Shown: positions 18,462-27,771, numbered from the stretch's first letter. The stretch: DNA of 62,729 bases from Myxococcales bacterium (GCA_025359105.1 JANYHK010000136.1:1-62729); one strand, 5' to 3'. Notes: a model not told the origin generated them from the sequence alone. Translations and numbers: made by a program.

Positions 18462-18854
18462 TCACTTGTCCCAGTTTTCCATCTTGCCGAGGTTGTAGAC
18501 CTTGACGTACCCGCGATCGTGGAGCGAGTTGGCGGCGAGCCGCGCGCGGCCGCCCTTCTTGCAGTAGACGACGATGGGCCGATCCTTCGGGCCCATGTCC
18601 GCCTCGAAGAGCCGATTGAGCGGCATGCTCTCCGCGCCCTCGATGTGCTTCTCGGCGAACTCGTCCGGCGTCCGCACGTCGACGAGGCGCGCCCCGCCTT
18701 GAACGAGCTCGCGCGCCTTCGCCCCGTCGACCACGACGACGGGCTCGCGCGCCGCCGCCACGACGGGCCCGGCCGGCGCCGCTGCGGGCGGTACCGATTC
18801 GCACCCCAGGAGCGGGGCCACGGCGAAGGCTAGAAGAGCGAGGAGGTTCTTCAT
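18462..18854 (-). CDS. Rhodanese-domain lipoprotein, 130 aa
   Basis: The signal peptide ends in L-L-G-C, an exact lipobox. The domain shows DVRTPDEFAEKHIEGAESMPL and the active-site loop VVYCKKGGRAR, where C-K-K-G-G-R holds the catalytic Cys. This is a small periplasmic sulfurtransferase. A longer in-frame start at 18932 was rejected because it would bury the signal peptide. TATCCT lies at 18864-18869, nine bases before the ATG, so it fits the leaderless pattern less exactly than others here. Confidence 0.88.
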   Translation of the reverse strand: MKNLLALLAFAVAPLLGCESVPPAAAPAGPVVAAAREPVVVVDGAKARELVQGGARLVDVRTPDEFAEKHIEGAESMPLNRLFEADMGPKDRPIVVYCKKGGRARLAANSLHDRGYVKVYNLGKMENWDK

Positions 18855-19035
18855 GGACACGGAAGGATACTCCTCGCGGGCGCTCCGATCCATCTCGCCT
18901 CCACCCTCGGGTATTCCACGATTTCTCATCAAATCGGCCAGGTGTCGCTGTCAGAAATGCGACATGGAATCGGTTGGCACGGCCTACACAAGCGCAAAAT
19001 CCGCCCTTAGTTTCGATGGGGATGAGGGAGGTTGG

Positions 19036-19821
19036 TTGCCACTCACAAGGTTCCTGGTTGCCTGGGCCAATGCGCCCTACACCGTAGCTCTCGGGATTGT
19101 CGGACTCTTTGCGCTGCTCTCAGCAAGCGGACTTATGGGCCTCCTGTCAGGAGGCGAGCACGGTGGTGGCGACGATGGTGACGGAGCCGACGTAGACGGC
19201 CACGACGTCGATGGACACGAAGCGGACCACGACGGCGGCCTCGACGACGGCGACGATCACGACGCGGATCAAGAAAACGACGCTGACCGAAGCGGCCTCC
19301 TGAGCCTGGTGCTCGGGCCGCTCGGCATCGGCAAGCTTCCGTTCTCGCTCGTGTGGCAAGTGTACGGCGCGGTCTTCGCGCTGACCGGCCTCGGAGTGAA
19401 TGCAAAGTACATCGACCTCGGACATGCCCCACCGCTGGTGAGCCTGGCGTGGTCGATGCCCATCGCGCTCGGCGCGGGGTACGCGGTGGTCGCCGCGATC
19501 GCCAGAGTCCTCGGCCCCGCGCTCGCGAGCAAGGACGTCGAGGCGACGAGCCGCGCAGAGCTCGTCGGCCGCGTCGGGACGGTCATCTCCCGGCAGGTCG
19601 ACGCGGACTTCGGGGAGATCCGCGTCCGCGACAAGACAGGGCACGATCTCCGGGTCGTGTGTCGCCTCGCGCCGGGCCACGCGCCGGCGCGAGAGAAGCA
19701 AGAGATCGTCGTGGTCGATCACGATCGCGACACCGGCACGCTCTTCGTGGCGCTGCTGGACGAGGGACTCGAGGAACAACGAGAGGAAGAGGAAGGTCGA
19801 AAGAACGATGTTCGAAGTTGA
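19036..19821 (+). CDS. YqiJ-like OB-fold membrane protein, 261 aa
   Basis: The TTG at 19036 is chosen because GGGAGG lies six bases upstream and it gives the family's usual start (FLVAWANAPYTVALGIVGL). An in-frame ATG at 18964 would add 24 polar residues with no ribosome-binding site. After the first membrane helix comes an Asp/His/Gly-rich acidic loop, then two more helices. The C-terminal OB-fold-like domain (AELVGRVGTVISRQVDADFGEIRV) matches DUF1449/YqiJ proteins. It overlaps the flotillin gene by 14 bases, as in the E. coli yqiJ-yqiK pair, and probably assembles with it in the membrane. Confidence 0.82.
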   Translation: MPLTRFLVAWANAPYTVALGIVGLFALLSASGLMGLLSGGEHGGGDDGDGADVDGHDVDGHEADHDGGLDDGDDHDADQENDADRSGLLSLVLGPLGIGKLPFSLVWQVYGAVFALTGLGVNAKYIDLGHAPPLVSLAWSMPIALGAGYAVVAAIARVLGPALASKDVEATSRAELVGRVGTVISRQVDADFGEIRVRDKTGHDLRVVCRLAPGHAPAREKQEIVVVDHDRDTGTLFVALLDEGLEEQREEEEGRKNDVRS

Positions 19822-21703
19822 TTCACAGATGATGGTGGTGGGCGGAAGCATCTTGGGGACGCTGTTCACGGGGCTCACGACGGTGACCGTGGTCAGCCGC
19901 TTCTACCGGCGCTGCGGCGCCGACGAGGCGCTCGTGCGCACGGGCGCCGGAGGGAACAAGGTGGTCATCGGGGGCGGTATACTCGTCTACCCGATCCTCC
20001 ATCAGCTCCTGCGCGTGTCCTTGCGCAGCGTGAAGCTGTCGGTCGAGCGCAGCGGCAAGAACGCGCTCGTCACGTCCGACAAGATCAAGGCGAACGTAGT
20101 GACGGAGCTCTACATCAAGGTGGAGCCGATCGCCGAGGACGTTCTGGCGGCCGCGCGCAGCTTCGGCGAGCGCAACCTCGACGAGCACGCCATCGGCGAT
20201 CTCATCGAGGGCAAGCTCACCGACGCGCTCCGCAGCGTCGCCGCGAACCAGACGTTCATGAGCCTGCACGGCAAGCGGAAGGAGTTCGCCGAGCACATCC
20301 AGGCGGCCCTCGCCGAGGAGCTCAAGAAGAACGGCCTCACGCTGGAGAACGTCTCGATCACTGCGCTGGCGATGGTGCCGGTGAAGGATCTCGACGAGCA
20401 CGACGTTTTCGACGCCGAGGGTCTGCGCGCCATCACCGAGAGCGTGCAGACGAACCGCGAGAAAACCAACCAGATCCAGAGGGACAAGGACAACCAGATC
20501 CACGCGGCGAACGTCGCGGCGCGGATGCGGCAGCTCGAGCTCGAGCAGAACCAGAAGCAGGCCGAGGCCGACCAGGGCCGGCGCGTCGCGGAGTACGCCG
20601 CGACGCAGCAGGCGGAGACCGCGAAGGCCGTCTACATCCAGGAGCAGTCGCGCGAGATCGCGTGCTACGAGAAGCAGCGCGAGGTCGAGCGCGGGCGGAT
20701 CGAGCAGGAGCAGGCGATCGCGGTGGCGATGGCCGGCAAGCAGCGCGCCGAGCGCGAGGCGAACATCGCGGCGGAGAAGGGCCAGCAGGCCGCCGAGATC
20801 GAGAAACAGCGCGTCATCGAGGCCGCGATGATCGAGAAGGACACCGTCGTGCAGGCCAAGGAGATCGAGCGCCAGCGCGCGCTCGAGGTGGCGAGCATCG
20901 AGAAGGTCATCGCGGTGACCAAGTCCGAAGAGGAGCAGGCGCGGGCTTCGGCGAACAAGGCGCTCGCGCTCGCCGAAGAGGAGCGCGCCAAGCAGGCCAT
21001 CGTGACCGTCGAGGAGACGGCGCGGGCCGAGCGCGCCAAGCAGATCGTCGTCATCCAGGCAGAGGCCGAGGCCGAGGTGAAGCGCGCGCTCGGCGCCGGC
21101 GAGGCGGCGAAGGCGACCGGGTTCGCGGAGGCGGCGCTCGCGAAGGTGCGCGGCGAGGCGCAGGCGCGCATCGAGACGGCGCAGAAGGAGGCCGAGGCGC
21201 TTGAGCGGCTCGCGCAGGCGACCGTCGTGCGCGGCACGGCGGAGGCCGAGGCGCGGCGTCAGATGATCGAGGCGGAGAACGCGGTGGCGATGAAGTTCAT
21301 CCTCCGCGACGTCGCCCTCAAGGCCATCGAGACGATGCCGGACCTCGCGCGCGAGCTGATGGAACCCGCCAAGGCCATCACCGAGATCAAGGTCCTGCAG
21401 ACGGGCGGCGGCGGCGGCTTCTCGGGCGGCGCCGCCGGACAGCTGACGTCCAATCAGCCGATGGGGATGATGAGCCCCATCCTGAAGACCATCCTCGAGG
21501 CCGGCGCGGCCTATCCGCTCCTGCGCGAGCTCATGAGCTTCGCCCAGGTCGACGGGAGCAAGCTCACCGAGAAGGCGCGCGGCGCGATCGCCGAGCTCGG
21601 GGGGCAGCTCGAGGAGGTCATGCGAGACAAGGAGGTCAAGACGGTCGAGAAGGAGCTCCCGCCGGCGAGCGCGAACGACGCGCACGACCGCGCGGCGGAG
21701 TGA
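19808..21703 (+). CDS. Flotillin-family membrane scaffold (YqiK-like), 631 aa
   Basis: A short N-terminal membrane helix is followed by an SPFH/band-7 domain (VVIGGGILVYPILHQLLRVSLRSVKLSVE). A very long Ala/Glu/Arg/Gln coiled coil follows (about residues 210-500) with repeats such as AEAEVKRAL and EARRQMIEAENA. The Gly-rich C-terminus matches bacterial flotillins. Such proteins organise membrane microdomains. It is preceded by an overlapping YqiJ-like gene and followed three bases later by a channel-like gene, so all three are likely one complex. Confidence 0.92.
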   Translation: MFEVDSQMMVVGGSILGTLFTGLTTVTVVSRFYRRCGADEALVRTGAGGNKVVIGGGILVYPILHQLLRVSLRSVKLSVERSGKNALVTSDKIKANVVTELYIKVEPIAEDVLAAARSFGERNLDEHAIGDLIEGKLTDALRSVAANQTFMSLHGKRKEFAEHIQAALAEELKKNGLTLENVSITALAMVPVKDLDEHDVFDAEGLRAITESVQTNREKTNQIQRDKDNQIHAANVAARMRQLELEQNQKQAEADQGRRVAEYAATQQAETAKAVYIQEQSREIACYEKQREVERGRIEQEQAIAVAMAGKQRAEREANIAAEKGQQAAEIEKQRVIEAAMIEKDTVVQAKEIERQRALEVASIEKVIAVTKSEEEQARASANKALALAEEERAKQAIVTVEETARAERAKQIVVIQAEAEAEVKRALGAGEAAKATGFAEAALAKVRGEAQARIETAQKEAEALERLAQATVVRGTAEAEARRQMIEAENAVAMKFILRDVALKAIETMPDLARELMEPAKAITEIKVLQTGGGGGFSGGAAGQLTSNQPMGMMSPILKTILEAGAAYPLLRELMSFAQVDGSKLTEKARGAIAELGGQLEEVMRDKEVKTVEKELPPASANDAHDRAAE

Positions 21704-21706
21704 GCC

Positions 21707-22144
21707 ATGGAGGGCGCGATGGAAGCGACGACGACGACGCTGGCTCCGCCCCTCGATGCACTGAAGCAGCGCATCCGCGACGCCGCGGTCCGTGAACCGA
21801 TGGAGAGCATCCTCGTCACGGTCCTCGGCGGCGCCGCCCTCTTCTACTACGCAGAGAAGGGGCACAACCCGAAGGTCACGAGCTACTTCGACGCGCTCGT
21901 CTACATCTCGACGTGCGTGTCGGTCGGCTACGCGGACATCTTCCCGCAGACCAAGACAGGCAAGGCGATCGCGTCGGCGCTCATGACCTTCGGGCCGGCG
22001 ATCGCCGCGGCGGCGCTCGAGCCTCCGGCGGGTCGGGAGCGCGCCGAACCTGCCGATCCGAAGCTGCTGGCGGTGCAGGGGCTAATCTGCGGGAAGCTCG
22101 ACGCGATCCTGGAGGAGTTGAGGACCGCGAAGACGGCGGCGTGA
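21707..22144 (+). CDS. Small K+-channel-like membrane protein, 145 aa
   Basis: Two membrane helices (ILVTVLGGAALFYYAE, residues 34-50, and ALMTFGPAIAAAAL, 91-104) flank a pore-helix and filter-like turn, STCVSVGYADIFPQT at 68-82. This matches the T-V-G-Y-G-D filter of two-helix potassium channels, except that the last filter glycine is Ala and the preceding residues are C-V-S-V. Altered selectivity is possible. A tetramer would be needed. It follows the flotillin gene by three bases. An internal ATG at 21719 has GGAGGG before it and may be the true start. Confidence 0.75.
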   Translation: MEGAMEATTTTLAPPLDALKQRIRDAAVREPMESILVTVLGGAALFYYAEKGHNPKVTSYFDALVYISTCVSVGYADIFPQTKTGKAIASALMTFGPAIAAAALEPPAGRERAEPADPKLLAVQGLICGKLDAILEELRTAKTAA

Positions 22145-22165
22145 GGCGGAGCGCGCGGCGCTTGC

Positions 22166-24535
22166 TCAGCGACTGCACACCGCGAGGACCTGCTTCAGGT
22201 CGGTGGCGCCGGAGATGCACTTCTCCACGCCGTCCTGAAGCAGCGTCCGCATGCCGGCAGCGACGGCGTGCGCGCGCAATTTTTCGACCGGCAGCTTGCG
22301 GGACACATGGCCGCGAATCACGTCGTCGCAGACGAGCATCTCGTGCAGCGCGACGCGACCCGCGTAGCCGGTGTGGCCGCACGCCAGACAGCCACGCGCG
22401 TGCCAGACGAAGAACGACGGGCCAGGCGTGAGCCCGAGGTCCTTCTCGAGCCGCCCGCGACCGTAGGCCCGATCGAGCTCGGCATACTCTTCGTCCGTGC
22501 CGGGCTTCACCTCGCGGCAGCTCCCGCAGAGGCCTCGTGCGAGCCGCTGGGCGAGTACGCCGAGCAGGGCGTCGGCGAAGCTGAAGGGATCGAGCCCCAT
22601 GTCGAGGAGCCTCGTCACCGTCTCGGGCGCGCTGTTGGTGTGGAGCGTCGAGAGCACCAGGTGACCGGTGAGCGACGCCTCGATGGCGATGGCCGCGGTC
22701 TCCTGATCACGCATCTCACCGACCATGATGACGTCGGGATCGGCCCGCAGGAACGCGCGCATCGCATGCGCGAAGGTGAACCCGATCTTTGGATGCACCT
22801 GCACCTGGCGAAGCCCCGCCTGCGTGATCTCGACGGGATCTTCCGCCGTCCAGATCTTCATGTCGACGGTGTTGATCGACCCGAGCGCGGAGTGCAGCGT
22901 GGTCGTCTTCCCAGAGCCCGTCGGGCCCACGACGAGCAGGAGGCCGTAGGGCTGGCGCACGAGGGCCTGGAACGCGTCGAGGTTTCGGCGGGACAGCCCC
23001 ATCTCCGCCAGCGGTCGCGGCTTCGACGCCGCGAGGATGCGCATGACGATGTCCTCGTTGCCGTTGACGGTGGGCAGGGTCGCCACGCGGAGCTCGATCT
23101 GCGATTCGCCGAGCTTGAACTTGATCTTCCCGTCCTGGGGCTTCCGGCGCTCCGAGATGTCGAGACCGGCCATGATCTTGATGCGCGCGACGACGGCGCT
23201 CCTGTGGACCGCGGGGATCTCCTCGTACTGGAGGCAGTCGCCGTCGACCCGGAAGCGCACCCGGACGCTGCGGTCCTTGCCGTTCGGCTCGATGTGAATG
23301 TCCGACGCGCCGCGCTTGTAGCCGTCGAAGATGATCTTGTTGACCAGGCTGATGATGCCGCGGTCGGCGAGCGCGGCGTCGACGCGCTCGTCCTCCGACG
23401 CCTCGACCTGCGCGCCGTCGGTCTCGGCGAGCTCTTTGAGAATGGCGGTGAGATCGGCCGGGGCCTGCCCCGCCGCGCGCAGCCGCGTGATCGCCTCGGC
23501 GACGTGGCGCCGGAGCTGGCTGGGCGTCACCAGTACGTCGTCCACGCGCCGCTTCACCTGGAAGCGCAGGACGTCGAGCACCTCGGTGGCGAGCGGATCG
23601 CTGATGGCGACGGTGAGGGACGTCGCGTCGACGTCGACGGGGAGCACGCCGAATTTCTCGATGAGGTCGAGCGGGATCTCCTTCGCGGCGTCGGGGTTGA
23701 TGGCGACCTTGTCGAGGTTGACGAAGGGCGTCTGGAATTTCTTGGCGAGCGTCTCCGCCAGGACGATCTCCGAGATGATGCCGAGGTCCACGAGCGTCTC
23801 GCCGAGGCGCTTGCCCTTGCGCTTCTTCTGCTCGACCAAGGCGGCCTCGATGTCCTCGGCCTCCACGAGGCCCGAGTCGACGAGGACCTCGCCGATGCGC
23901 ATCTTCCGTCGCGTCTGCAGCTCGATCGCGCGGCGGACGTCGTCGGGGGCGATCTTGCGCTGGTCGATCAGGATCTGCCCGATGGGAACGCGTCGCGCGT
24001 TGGACTGCGCGGTGACCGCCCGCTCGAGGTCGGCCTGGCCCACGAGGCCCTGCTTGAGGAGCATCGCGCCCAGGGGCTCGTCCCGCTCCTTGCGGAGCAC
24101 ACCGTGGTTGTAGAAGAAGAACTCGCCGTGGACGCTCGACGGGTCCGGGGACATCGCGGAGAAGCCGAGCGCGTTGCCGGTCGAGAGGTCCGCGTCGACG
24201 ACGATCTCGCGCCGCGCCGCCAGGTGAATGCGGTAGCGCACCGCGCCGTGCGGCGTCTGGGGAAAGCGCCCGGCGACGCGGTGGCGCGCGACGTAAGCGA
24301 CCGTCTCGGCGGCGATGAGCTGCCGTTCGCCGCTGTCGGTGACCAGCGAGACATCGGGGGCGAGTGGCGAGAAGTCGCGAACGCGCCCCTCACGGGACGT
24401 GCCGTCGATGAGCCCGACGGTGACGACCTCGAGAGCCGCCTCGCGGGCGTTTCTTCCGCTGGAGACTGCAGCCATGGCTCCACGAGAAACGGGCCGTGAC
24501 GACGCGGAGTTAAGCGTCGAGCCCGCGGACTGCAT
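22166..24535 (-). CDS. Type IV pilus / type II secretion assembly ATPase (PilB/GspE family), 789 aa
   Basis: The ATP-binding core has Walker A GPTGSGKTTTLHS, an Asp box (WTAEDPVEI), Walker B (LRADPDVIMVGEMRD) and a His box (TGHLVLSTLHTN). The Cys pairs CGSC and CLACG form the zinc site of PilB/GspE. Before it lie three MshEN-like units (near GAMLLKQGLVGQADLERAV, IGQILIDQRKIAPDDVRRAI and LGETLVDLGIISEIVLAETL), which can bind c-di-GMP in relatives. At about 789 aa it exceeds E. coli GspE because of an N-terminal 110-residue beta domain. No pilin or secretin genes are nearby. GGAGG precedes the ATG at a good distance. Confidence 0.92.
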   Translation of the reverse strand: MQSAGSTLNSASSRPVSRGAMAAVSSGRNAREAALEVVTVGLIDGTSREGRVRDFSPLAPDVSLVTDSGERQLIAAETVAYVARHRVAGRFPQTPHGAVRYRIHLAARREIVVDADLSTGNALGFSAMSPDPSSVHGEFFFYNHGVLRKERDEPLGAMLLKQGLVGQADLERAVTAQSNARRVPIGQILIDQRKIAPDDVRRAIELQTRRKMRIGEVLVDSGLVEAEDIEAALVEQKKRKGKRLGETLVDLGIISEIVLAETLAKKFQTPFVNLDKVAINPDAAKEIPLDLIEKFGVLPVDVDATSLTVAISDPLATEVLDVLRFQVKRRVDDVLVTPSQLRRHVAEAITRLRAAGQAPADLTAILKELAETDGAQVEASEDERVDAALADRGIISLVNKIIFDGYKRGASDIHIEPNGKDRSVRVRFRVDGDCLQYEEIPAVHRSAVVARIKIMAGLDISERRKPQDGKIKFKLGESQIELRVATLPTVNGNEDIVMRILAASKPRPLAEMGLSRRNLDAFQALVRQPYGLLLVVGPTGSGKTTTLHSALGSINTVDMKIWTAEDPVEITQAGLRQVQVHPKIGFTFAHAMRAFLRADPDVIMVGEMRDQETAAIAIEASLTGHLVLSTLHTNSAPETVTRLLDMGLDPFSFADALLGVLAQRLARGLCGSCREVKPGTDEEYAELDRAYGRGRLEKDLGLTPGPSFFVWHARGCLACGHTGYAGRVALHEMLVCDDVIRGHVSRKLPVEKLRAHAVAAGMRTLLQDGVEKCISGATDLKQVLAVCSR

Positions 24536-24607
24536 GCCCAGAACCTCCGTGTAAGTGTCGCAGCGCCTGCGCGCACTTCTGGAGAAGCCCGGCCCCCGGA
24601 TTGGTGC

Positions 24608-24613
24608 GATACT
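24608..24613 (+). promoter_or_regulatory. Candidate leaderless -10 element
   Basis: GATACT ends six bases before the GTG at 24620; the first base deviates from TAnnnT. No Shine-Dalgarno is present. Confidence 0.35.
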
Positions 24614-24619
24614 TTACCC

Positions 24620-25822
24620 GTGAAGCGCTTGCTCCTCGTTTGCTTGGTGTTCGCTTCATTCATCGCGGCGGCCTCCTGTGGCGGAAGCGATTCCGGCGGC
24701 GGCGGTGACGCGTCGGCAGACACCACGGCGCCCCCCGCGGATGGCTCGCCCGACACCACGGCGCCCCCCGCGGATGGCTCGCCCGACACCGGCTCCGACA
24801 GCGCCCCCTTGGCCGACGCGAACGACGGCGCGATCTCCGACGCCGACGCGGGGATCGCCGACGCCGACGCAGGGATCGCCGACGCCGACGCCGACGCCTT
24901 CGACGGGGCCGGGATCTCGTGCAGCACCATCCCCAACGTCGGCAACATCTATTACAGCCGCTACCCGATCCCGCTCCCCGACGGCGGCCCCAAGACCGAC
25001 GGCGAGCTCTGGGTGGTCAAGGGAGACGGCTCGAGCGACGTGAAGCTCGGCGTCGGTGCCCATCCGCGCCTTTCGCCCGACGGCAAGCGCCTGATGTTTC
25101 TTCGTGACAACGCGAACGTCATCAACGGCAACCTCTACGTCCGCGACCTGCCTACCGACGGCGGCGCGCCCGTGGACACCCTGGTCTTCGCGAACGACGA
25201 CAGCGTCATCGGCTACGACTGGCGGCCCGACTCGACCGGCATCGTCTTCGACTACAAGTGCGACATCTATTCGGCGAACCCGGACGGAACGGGTCGCCAG
25301 CTGCTCATCAATTACCGCGAGGCCGACTGCTACTCGGACTACCCGGTCATCAGCCGCACGGACGGTCGCATCGCCTTCCAGAATTTCTACGACGGTCTCG
25401 ACCTCGCTCCCAGCGCCGGCGTGGGCGCCGCGAAGATCCCGAATACCTTCGCGGGCTCGGATCTGGGCGGCCCGACCCATCCCTTGGGGGACATCTGGCC
25501 GGCGTGGACGCCCGACGGGCAATGGCTCGCGTTCCTGAAGATTGCGCCGGCGAGCATCTACAACCCCGGCAAGATGGGCTCCGTTTGGAAGATCAAGCCG
25601 GACGGCAGCGGGCTCGCGCTCGTATTCACCGTGGACCCCGGTGACGGGTTTTTCTACGGCGGCACCGTGACGCCGGACGGCGTCTACTACATCAACGTCG
25701 GGCTCTACCAGGGCGTGCAGGCCATGTACGCGGTGCCACTCGACGGCTCGAGGGCCATCAAGCGCGTGTGCACCAGCGCCGGCGCGGCGATCGACTGGGT
25801 GGGTAGCGTCACCACTCCGTGA
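24620..25822 (+). CDS. Lipoprotein with WD40/TolB-like beta-propeller, 400 aa
   Basis: The GTG start gives a signal peptide ending in AASC. About 75 residues of Asp/Ala/Pro linker follow, including two identical 11-residue units (DTTAPPADGSP) and short repeats of DADAGIA. The body has propeller blades: AHPRLSPDGKRLMFLRD, YDWRPDSTGIVFDYKCDIYSANPDGTG, AWTPDGQWLAFL and VWKIKPDGSG. This is the PD40/TolB motif seen in surface lipoproteins of myxobacteria. Ligand and function are unknown. Confidence 0.82.
   Translation: MKRLLLVCLVFASFIAAASCGGSDSGGGGDASADTTAPPADGSPDTTAPPADGSPDTGSDSAPLADANDGAISDADAGIADADAGIADADADAFDGAGISCSTIPNVGNIYYSRYPIPLPDGGPKTDGELWVVKGDGSSDVKLGVGAHPRLSPDGKRLMFLRDNANVINGNLYVRDLPTDGGAPVDTLVFANDDSVIGYDWRPDSTGIVFDYKCDIYSANPDGTGRQLLINYREADCYSDYPVISRTDGRIAFQNFYDGLDLAPSAGVGAAKIPNTFAGSDLGGPTHPLGDIWPAWTPDGQWLAFLKIAPASIYNPGKMGSVWKIKPDGSGLALVFTVDPGDGFFYGGTVTPDGVYYINVGLYQGVQAMYAVPLDGSRAIKRVCTSAGAAIDWVGSVTTP
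24719..24784 (+). repeat. Two perfect 33-bp tandem units inside the propeller lipoprotein
   Basis: Units 24719-24751 and 24752-24784 are identical and encode DTTAPPADGSP twice. They lie in the linker after the lipid anchor and look like a recent in-frame duplication. Confidence 0.9.
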
Positions 25823-26011
25823 GCAGCATGAGGACTGCTCGGCGAGCCGTTCTGCTCGACGGCGAGAGCCACGCCTGCCCGTGAGCCTTCCACCCCGCGT
25901 GCGGCGACCGGCCCAGTAGCGGATCGCGCTCGACCCACGTCATGGGGTCCCGCGGGCTCGGATCCCCCCCAAAAACCGAGGGAAATGAGCGTGTGTGCCC
26001 ATGTAGGACAT

Positions 26012-26027
26012 TGGCACTATTTTGGCA
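26012..26027 (+). promoter_or_regulatory. Candidate sigma-54 (-24/-12) promoter
   Basis: TGGCAC at 26012-26017 and TGGCA at 26023-26027 give the GG-N10-GC spacing of sigma-54 promoters, with one departure from the TTGCA -12 consensus. The predicted start would be at about 26038, two bases before the ATG at 26040. No upstream activator site was recognised. Confidence 0.35.
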
Positions 26028-26039
26028 GAGTCAAAGGCC

Positions 26040-26732
26040 ATGAACCCGCTCGGCCGCTTCGCGCTTCCGTCGATCCTATTGCTTGCTCCCCTCACGGCCT
26101 GCTCCGCGGCCGCTGGCAACGCGGAGGAGAGCAGCGCCGCCGTGAGCGAGTGCGCGCAGGTGAGATCGACGCCGACCCGCACCCAGGAGACAGACGACTC
26201 CGGCAAAGCCGTCACGTCGCTGACCGTCGACGCCACGGGATGCATCGCCACCGACGGGGCCGCAGGGAGCGGCTCGAAGCTCGTCGACGCACTCGTCACG
26301 CTGATCGAGGACGACACGAAGCTCGCGGCCGTCTCGGGCGCGAAGGGCAAGGTCTTCTCGCGCTACTCGGCGCAACGGCCGACGGGCCGCATCGACGGCC
26401 CCGACGGGCTCTCACGCACGATCGACGTCACGTTCAACGCCAGCAAAAGCCCCTCGACGACGCTCAAGGTGACGCTCAAGAAGAGCTCGACCGGCGAGCT
26501 GTCCTTCCAGCTCGTCAACACCAAGGGCATCGGCGTCCTCTTCTTCACCGCGGTGGCAGCCGGCGGCCTCGACGTGAATCTGAAGGCCAAGCCCACCCCG
26601 ACCAGCGTGACGATCTCCGGTCAAACCAAGGTCGTCGTCCAGGCGGGCTACGAGGACAGCGTGACGGGCATGGACGAGCTACCGTCGCTCGTCATCCACT
26701 GGCTCAAAGACCAGATCGCGCACCAAGGCTGA
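26040..26732 (+). CDS. Predicted lipoprotein, 230 aa
   Basis: Family not recognised. The signal peptide (LPSILLLAPLTAC) ends in a lipobox at Cys. The first 60 mature residues are Ser/Thr-rich with two Cys. The body has long beta strands (TLKVTLKKSSTGELSFQLVN, LFFTAVAAGGLDVNLKAK, SVTISGQTKVVVQAGY) suggesting a beta-sandwich or lipid-binding fold. No catalytic motif is seen. An in-frame TTG at 26022 is possible, but the ATG gives a standard signal peptide. Confidence 0.72.
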   Translation: MNPLGRFALPSILLLAPLTACSAAAGNAEESSAAVSECAQVRSTPTRTQETDDSGKAVTSLTVDATGCIATDGAAGSGSKLVDALVTLIEDDTKLAAVSGAKGKVFSRYSAQRPTGRIDGPDGLSRTIDVTFNASKSPSTTLKVTLKKSSTGELSFQLVNTKGIGVLFFTAVAAGGLDVNLKAKPTPTSVTISGQTKVVVQAGYEDSVTGMDELPSLVIHWLKDQIAHQG

Positions 26733-26758
26733 TCGTCGCCTGCAGCGCGCCGCGCGCG

Positions 26759-27586
26759 TCACTGCTTCACGCACGTCGCGTAGGCGGGGTTCTCGTCGAT
26801 GTGCAGGTGCGTGCCGCTCTCGAGGTACGCGAACTTGAAGCCCGACGAGCACGCGAGATCTTCGTCACGCGCCGTGTAGAACTCGAGCGGCAGATCGAAC
26901 GCGTCGCCCCACATGTGCCGCGAGCTGTTCGCGCACGTGCCCGGGCATCCGAGGGGGTTGCCGCAGAGGCCCTTGCAGACGGCCTCCTGGTGGAGCGGGC
27001 TCCGGAAGCCGCTGTTGATCGAGACGGAGACGCCGACCGCTTCGCGGAACTTCTCGAGCGAGAGGACGGCGCTCGGGCTGAGGAGCACGTGGTGGCCATA
27101 ACCCTGCGCGACCTCGGTGCCCACGAGCTCGCTCAGCTGGAAGTGCGTCGCGACCAGGACGGACATGTCGTAGACCTGCCCGGTGTCGGGGTTCTCGAGG
27201 TTCGTCGTGTCGAGGAAGCACTTGGGCGCCGATTGCCCGGATGCGAGGTGCCTGGCGTAGCTCGCCGTCGTCGCGGCGTCCTGGAACGTCTGGATCTTCG
27301 CGCCCGAGGGGAAGAGCAGCGCGGGGCACGGGTTGGGCGGCGCCCCGTCGTGTGATGCGTCGTGTGCTGCGTCGTGTCCTGCATCCTGCCCCGCGTGCGC
27401 GGCGTCCGCGCCGGTCGCGGCGCCCGCGTCTGGGGCTGGGTCGGCGGACGTACCGCGGTCGGGCGTCGAGGTGCCCGTCGCCGGCGGCGCGCTCGACGAC
27501 GACGCGGGCAGCTCGCCGGTGTCGTCGGCCGCCGCGCCGCACGCGGCGAGGACGAGCGACACGGCAGCGAGGGCGAGGACGCGCAT
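26759..27586 (-). CDS. M15-type peptidase-like lipoprotein, 275 aa
   Basis: The start at 27586 gives a compact lipoprotein signal (MRVLALAAVSLVLAAC); an ATG at 27598 adds four acidic residues. An Asp/Ala/His-rich tether carries spaced His (residues 64-79). The C-terminal domain has SGFRSPLHQ, SRHMWGDAFDL and THLHID. This is the zinc site of D-Ala-D-Ala carboxypeptidase/M15 peptidases: H224, D231 and H262. Extra Cys (CKGLCGNPLGCPGTC) may add disulfides. A role in trimming peptidoglycan is inferred. Confidence 0.8.
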   Translation of the reverse strand: MRVLALAAVSLVLAACGAAADDTGELPASSSSAPPATGTSTPDRGTSADPAPDAGAATGADAAHAGQDAGHDAAHDASHDGAPPNPCPALLFPSGAKIQTFQDAATTASYARHLASGQSAPKCFLDTTNLENPDTGQVYDMSVLVATHFQLSELVGTEVAQGYGHHVLLSPSAVLSLEKFREAVGVSVSINSGFRSPLHQEAVCKGLCGNPLGCPGTCANSSRHMWGDAFDLPLEFYTARDEDLACSSGFKFAYLESGTHLHIDENPAYATCVKQ

Positions 27587-27771
27587 GCCGTCGTCCATCG
27601 CGAGAATCGCGCCAGGCACGAGCCACCCGATCCCACGAGAAAAGCGGCTGTACGACGAGGTGGGTCCGCGCGCGCCCGCGAGTACGCTCGCACGACGCCG
27701 CGACCTCACCGCGAGCGGTCCCAGAAGGAGGACCTCGGCCCGGCACCGTTCCGTCCAACAGGACGGTCGCC

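Noticed and set aside
22268-24499. 743-aa open frame on the plus strand
   Set aside because: Antisense shadow of the PilB/GspE ATPase gene.
25940-26350. 136-aa minus-strand frame upstream and antisense of the lipoprotein gene
   Set aside because: It has a Ser/Val/Ala composition and overlaps a lipoprotein with a proper signal peptide.
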